DNA of 64,000 nucleotides from Armatimonadota bacterium (GTDB lineage Bacteria; Armatimonadota; HRBIN16). The position numbers and the translations under genes were made by a program. Of the stretch, positions 61,101 to 64,000 are shown in pieces. Each line of letters opens with the position of its first letter. Position 1 is the first letter of the stretch. The notes under the pieces are model-generated. The model searched no databases. It was not told the DNA's origin and saw nothing but the letters and a program-made list of their open reading frames with translations. The DNA lies in assembly GCA_026003195.1 (NCBI GenBank), contig BPGU01000003.1:721086-785085 (forward strand), in the 5' to 3' direction.

Positions 61101-64000
61101 TACGAGGTCAACCTGGGCTCCAGAGTGCTGGTAAGGGAGATATACGCCCTGCACTGCGCCAACCAGCCATCCGTCAGTGTCTCGATAGGCACGCCTCCGG
61201 GTGGACGGGTGGACATCCGAAAGAGCAACTTCAACGACGGACACTTCTGGAACATCTCGAACCTCAAGCTCAAGCTGTGCATGCGCGATGTGATTGTCAC
61301 CGTCTGTGCGCGCAGCGCAGACGAGGCGATGAACATCGCCCAGCAGCGGTTGCAGGAACTGTACAAGCAGGTGCCACGCAACCTGCGCATCGAGAGCATA
61401 GATTTTCTGGAGGCTGGTACTGTAGGCTTAGATCCGGTACAGGAGCCATTCAACATCCCCTGGCGTGGCAACGTGCGGGTACGCATCAGCGGCGACGGCG
61501 ACCTGAGCCAGGCGCTGGTCAAGGTGGACTTCGATAACGGCGACCAGACCGTCGTGCTCAAACCGCTCGGTGGCACGGGCGTCTTTCTGGCGGGAGTCAC
61601 TCTACGCAACACACCCCGTGTCGCAACAACGACCCCCGAAGGCGAGAAGTTGGGGGTGATCAAGGCGACGGTGACAGCTACCGGTTGCGAGGGTGCCGTT
61701 TCCACATCACGCAACCTGCACGTGAAAACCGCACCACTACTCATTCGCTTCACCGACCCGCCCATGACCGAAACGGGGCAATTTGTCAACCCCATCCGTA
61801 TCCCCTTCAAGGGCACGGCGACGGTGATGATTAAGGGCGTGGTGCTGGATGCGCAGACTCAGGAACCCGTGACGAATGCGATCGTGCGCCTGCAGGGGAG
61901 CCTGCGCAAGCTGCTGCCCACGACGCTCTCGCCCACCGTGTCGTACAACGAAGACTGGCGTGCCGTCGGGCGCAACGGACAGTTCGTGTTCGTGTTGCTG
62001 GTGGAGGAACCGGGCGAGCTGCAAGCCACCGTCGAGGCTCGCTACGAAGCAGTGATGACACCGCCCGGTGCACCTGTGGAGACCGCGCAAAAGAGCTTCA
62101 CTGCGCTGGCTGTGACCACCATCCGCTACCACGCGGAGGCGTCAGGGTACCGCCAGATAGAGCCCGAAGGCGACGTAGAGGTGGAACTGCGGCAGGGACT
62201 GAAGGAGCTGCGGGGCACGGTGCTGGCATGGCAGTTGGAGGGTTCGGAACTGCAGCTGAAGCCTCTGCGCAACGCCACCATCGTTGTAGAGAACGGAGGC
62301 ACTCTCCGCACGAACGCAGAGGGCGAATACGCGCTCACCATAGACAGTCGCGGCACCGAGACCGAGACGCACGACTTCAAACTGTTGCCGGAAGACCTGC
62401 GCGTGCAGGTGTACGCCATCCCCGAAAGCATGTTAGGGCGATCGGACTTTAACGGCGCGGTGGGTGCGGCGCTGGGCAAAGACCTTCAGATACGGGTGCG
62501 TCCGCAAACGGGCTTGCCCGCAGTGGAGACAGGAACCATCGTGCGAGGGCGTCGCTTCCGCATCGAGGTGAGTGCAGGCAGCACCGGCGAGCAGCTGCAG
62601 GAACTGCCGCTGGCGGTACGCTACAACCCACCTCAGAACTTCACGGAGCCGTTCATCCGCGTGGAGGTCACCGCCACCGATGAGGAGATACCGCACCTGA
62701 CCGCTACCCGTCGGTTCCTGGTGTATAAGAACGCCTTCCTGCGCTACAGCAAACTGGGGTTCGAGGACGTCAGCGCACCTCTGCCCACTGAGGGGTCAAC
62801 GGTATCGCAGCTGCCCGGTGCGGTACGAGGAGGGGTCGTCGAACGCCAGCTGAACAAACCGTTTGCCCCCATCGCCAACGTGCTGGTGCGCGCCGTCGTG
62901 CAGGACGATGATACGGACCCGCGCGCATATGCAGACCAGACGGGGAACTACGACCTCGCCATCCTGTCGCCACCGGAGCCCGCAGTGGAGCTGAACGACC
63001 AGGCGATGCAGTTCGAACAGCGCGTGTGGGACCTGATTCGCGTCATGACACCGATGGAGGACAAGTTCCGTCTGGGATTCGCGGCGGAAACCGGCTTCCC
63101 CAACCTGCCGCTGACCCGCTACCTGCGGGAATGGGCACAGCAAACCGGTCAGGACAAGCAGAAATTGCAGAGCCTGCTCAGCGCAGCAATGCGTCTGGAA
63201 GTGGCAGCGCCCGCGCTGCAGGAGCTCTACGAAGCCCGGAAGCAGTACGGCGAGGAACTGGTCAAAGCGCTGGTAGACATCCTGCTCTTCTTCGCCAGCG
63301 AGCTCAAGATCTTCGAAACGGCCACCGATTCGTTCACCGCGATCAAGGGGTTCAAGCTCAATGAGAAACTGGCGAAGGGCGCGCTGGATGAGACCATGCG
63401 CCTTGTGAACCTGGACCCCGCTATCCATCGCACGTTCTACGATGACGTGCTGAACATCCTGAAAAACGGCATGAGCGACGCCAACCTGAACCTGGTGAAG
63501 ACGCGCTACCTGCAGGAGTTCCCCGGTTCGGTCGGTTCTGCGGATGCCTTTGTGGCTGCGCTGACAACCCAGCGAACTCGCATACAGGCGGCTCTGGAAG
63601 GTCTGGTCTCCACGGTACGCGGTGAGATAACAGGTCTGTTGCAGAAGCTGCCGATCACTTTCGGCTCGTGGAAGACGGTAGAGCAGGGTGTCTTCAGCAC
63701 CGATAACAAGATCGTAGAAAAGGTCCTCGGCAGTGTGTTCGGTAGTATCGACGGCTTGATTCAGCAAGCGGTGCAGGACAACTTCACCGTCTCCCTCACC
63801 GGTTTATACGATAGCGTGGTATCGGCGGTGGTATGGCCCGCTGTCGAACTCAGCTGGCAGGTAGACAAAGGCATCGCCCACGGGCAGCTGGAGGCAGTAG
63901 ACCGAACCATCCAGCAAAACGGCTCGCTACCCGGAGACGATGCCCTGATACGCAGCCGGATTCAGGAGGTGCGCGCTACCATCCAGAACGACCGTCAGTG
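58086..64000 (+). CDS. large CARDB-repeat surface protein, continuation, runs off the window
   Basis: An open frame with no stop from ATG 58086 to the window end, about 1,970 codons. It begins inside the CARDB repeat cut off in the previous frame and adds more of them (VVVDPDNVVSESNEDNNA, AEVDPDNRIAESDDTNNV, AVIDPDNVVAESNEENNS). A fibronectin III-like domain follows near 59920-60170 (STEVLYRSTADAEWRTVTGE). Then come carboxypeptidase-regulatory-like beta-sandwiches (VVLDAQTQEPVTNAIVRLQG, ATIVVENGGTLRTNAEGEYA) and finally long helical stretches. Read through the frameshift the protein is over 2,700 residues. Likely a cell-surface adhesin or scaffold. Its function and C-terminal anchor are not visible. 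Confidence 0.8.
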   Translation, partial: MPPGSSQIVRIDYTAQPGQHRLQAIVDPGRALGEANVANNVREVTLPDVPAPEVALSDLELLPTNPQVGQQYVAIVRVRNTGGQLAGAVPIVLQHLDSNGAVLATSTSSIPNLAAGLDQRFSLSTARPMGATRLRVRVSPEDISDSQPDNNTVETELPVVPPPDFVLSGMSVRLPSDLRFGSTIRFNIQIRNEGGNFRLPIGYPQGIPVRLLVDGQAVGQALIGGLDSGVSTEVSVAWSVDRPVDNPQVRVVVDPDNVVSESNEDNNATEERLAVSVAPVDFTVESIDILPAGKPAGDTANVMVRVRSSGAYQGRLSVAAQVDGTRLPPVEANVNIPEGGTTDIPLRWTVTPGADRAIRAEVDPDNRIAESDDTNNVLNHVVNYPVDAPDLTFGDLQYEPTEGVRQGDRVRVRMQVRNNGGAYRGNIPVRISIGGSFQRNVDVLAPEPDGSRQIVVEWPALQGNSHPLTAVIDPDNVVAESNEENNSLAQVLAINVAPRPALELASVSEPPVPLAPGQAVDIDIVLRNNGQVELTPVLEVTGLPEGWGDLSAMSLRLVPGQEAQQRLRIRVPSNVASRDVVFTVTATASAYGLQVSAQRTLRIIAEPIITDLTPVNGATVGTTDLTIRWNTHVPASTEVLYRSTADAEWRTVTGEPGTQHSVTLRNLQRNARYLFIARSTNAYGTSQSEERTVTVTKGITFVQAQMQFEARKDYDQRFSVTLRNNDNRPHQVQVSVLNSYDDAPAGFIGPGSFDEPIIIQPNSNATLTFACHFQNARSANYVWRFAARTVGEPEQMTDEAEASVRVRPSQAQLVVDLIAEDPLTRVQTYRIRNIGTEPAVDVNVAPDDSVNGQVGIEPQVSHAYLAPGEAIQFKVFPLYSGGADVGGMRFENIEQAMLEFENSIQVTRNLVPFDMYLSYNGVEIGALQNQIPLGVQAFSIPPAVFALNSTRSARVPAGTVRLLSPAEQALIRANSRAVGSLRIWEGNQPPLQITVNTDCPPDSQLYEVNLGSRVLVREIYALHCANQPSVSVSIGTPPGGRVDIRKSNFNDGHFWNISNLKLKLCMRDVIVTVCARSADEAMNIAQQRLQELYKQVPRNLRIESIDFLEAGTVGLDPVQEPFNIPWRGNVRVRISGDGDLSQALVKVDFDNGDQTVVLKPLGGTGVFLAGVTLRNTPRVATTTPEGEKLGVIKATVTATGCEGAVSTSRNLHVKTAPLLIRFTDPPMTETGQFVNPIRIPFKGTATVMIKGVVLDAQTQEPVTNAIVRLQGSLRKLLPTTLSPTVSYNEDWRAVGRNGQFVFVLLVEEPGELQATVEARYEAVMTPPGAPVETAQKSFTALAVTTIRYHAEASGYRQIEPEGDVEVELRQGLKELRGTVLAWQLEGSELQLKPLRNATIVVENGGTLRTNAEGEYALTIDSRGTETETHDFKLLPEDLRVQVYAIPESMLGRSDFNGAVGAALGKDLQIRVRPQTGLPAVETGTIVRGRRFRIEVSAGSTGEQLQELPLAVRYNPPQNFTEPFIRVEVTATDEEIPHLTATRRFLVYKNAFLRYSKLGFEDVSAPLPTEGSTVSQLPGAVRGGVVERQLNKPFAPIANVLVRAVVQDDDTDPRAYADQTGNYDLAILSPPEPAVELNDQAMQFEQRVWDLIRVMTPMEDKFRLGFAAETGFPNLPLTRYLREWAQQTGQDKQKLQSLLSAAMRLEVAAPALQELYEARKQYGEELVKALVDILLFFASELKIFETATDSFTAIKGFKLNEKLAKGALDETMRLVNLDPAIHRTFYDDVLNILKNGMSDANLNLVKTRYLQEFPGSVGSADAFVAALTTQRTRIQAALEGLVSTVRGEITGLLQKLPITFGSWKTVEQGVFSTDNKIVEKVLGSVFGSIDGLIQQAVQDNFTVSLTGLYDSVVSAVVWPAVELSWQVDKGIAHGQLEAVDRTIQQNGSLPGDDALIRSRIQEVRATIQNDRQ

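Overview
The window looks like chromosomal DNA of a diderm, GC-rich bacterium, most likely Armatimonadota. The support is a complete bacterial proteasome operon with a UBact-type ubiquitin-like protein, a prepilin-like protein of the [13 protein letters not shown] type common in that phylum, two porins ending in phenylalanine, a PEP-CTERM protein, and a dispersed hairpin repeat. The phylum call is inference from family knowledge; no rRNA or tRNA gene was seen.

Layout. 1-3431 (minus): valS followed by a LolA-like exported protein cut by the window edge. 3461-9982 (plus): two sugar nucleotidyltransferases around a DegT aminotransferase, then ahcY, a six-hairpin-like protein and rsmG. 10340-13834 (plus): a porin and a secreted parallel beta-helix protein. 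13980-19843 (minus): a six-gene unit with a consensus promoter (DUF4242 protein, acyl-CoA-dehydrogenase-like flavoenzyme, NitT/TauT-type ABC ATPase, binding protein, permease, outer-membrane porin), which reads as an import and oxidation pathway, probably for an organosulfur compound. 20054-22995: a PEP-CTERM protein and, divergently, an RbsC-like permease plus RbsB-like lipoprotein without an ATPase. 23094-29612 (minus): arc, dop, ubact, prcB, prcA, pafA, a full tagging and degradation system. 29853-37345: a radical SAM/SPASM protein, a divergent glycan pair (beta-propeller hydrolase versus lacI plus GH13 amylase), an AMMECR1 protein, a DUF1385 protein and rpmE.

37436-46916 is the most accessory-looking part. 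It holds a type II restriction-modification pair with an unclassified nuclease, a prepilin-like protein, an alpha/beta hydrolase, and an ECF sigma factor followed by four exported proteins of unknown role. The sigma gene and the first exported gene are joined in frame across a G8 tract that looks like a frameshift or contingency site. 46928-51059 holds a zinc-ribbon protein overlapping a decayed gene, an unrecognised 362-residue protein and two peptide-type ABC ATPases with no permease. 51111-64000 holds an RNase H-like nuclease, an RRM protein with a structured leader, mutS2, a FlgD-Ig-like exported protein and a very large CARDB-repeat surface protein. The last is split by a C6 frameshift and runs off the window.

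A hairpin repeat family (core GGCTCccGCcGAGCC plus CTCTCCTCGCAGGAGAG) recurs in intergenic DNA, and a related element has been captured inside the N-terminus of the amylase gene.
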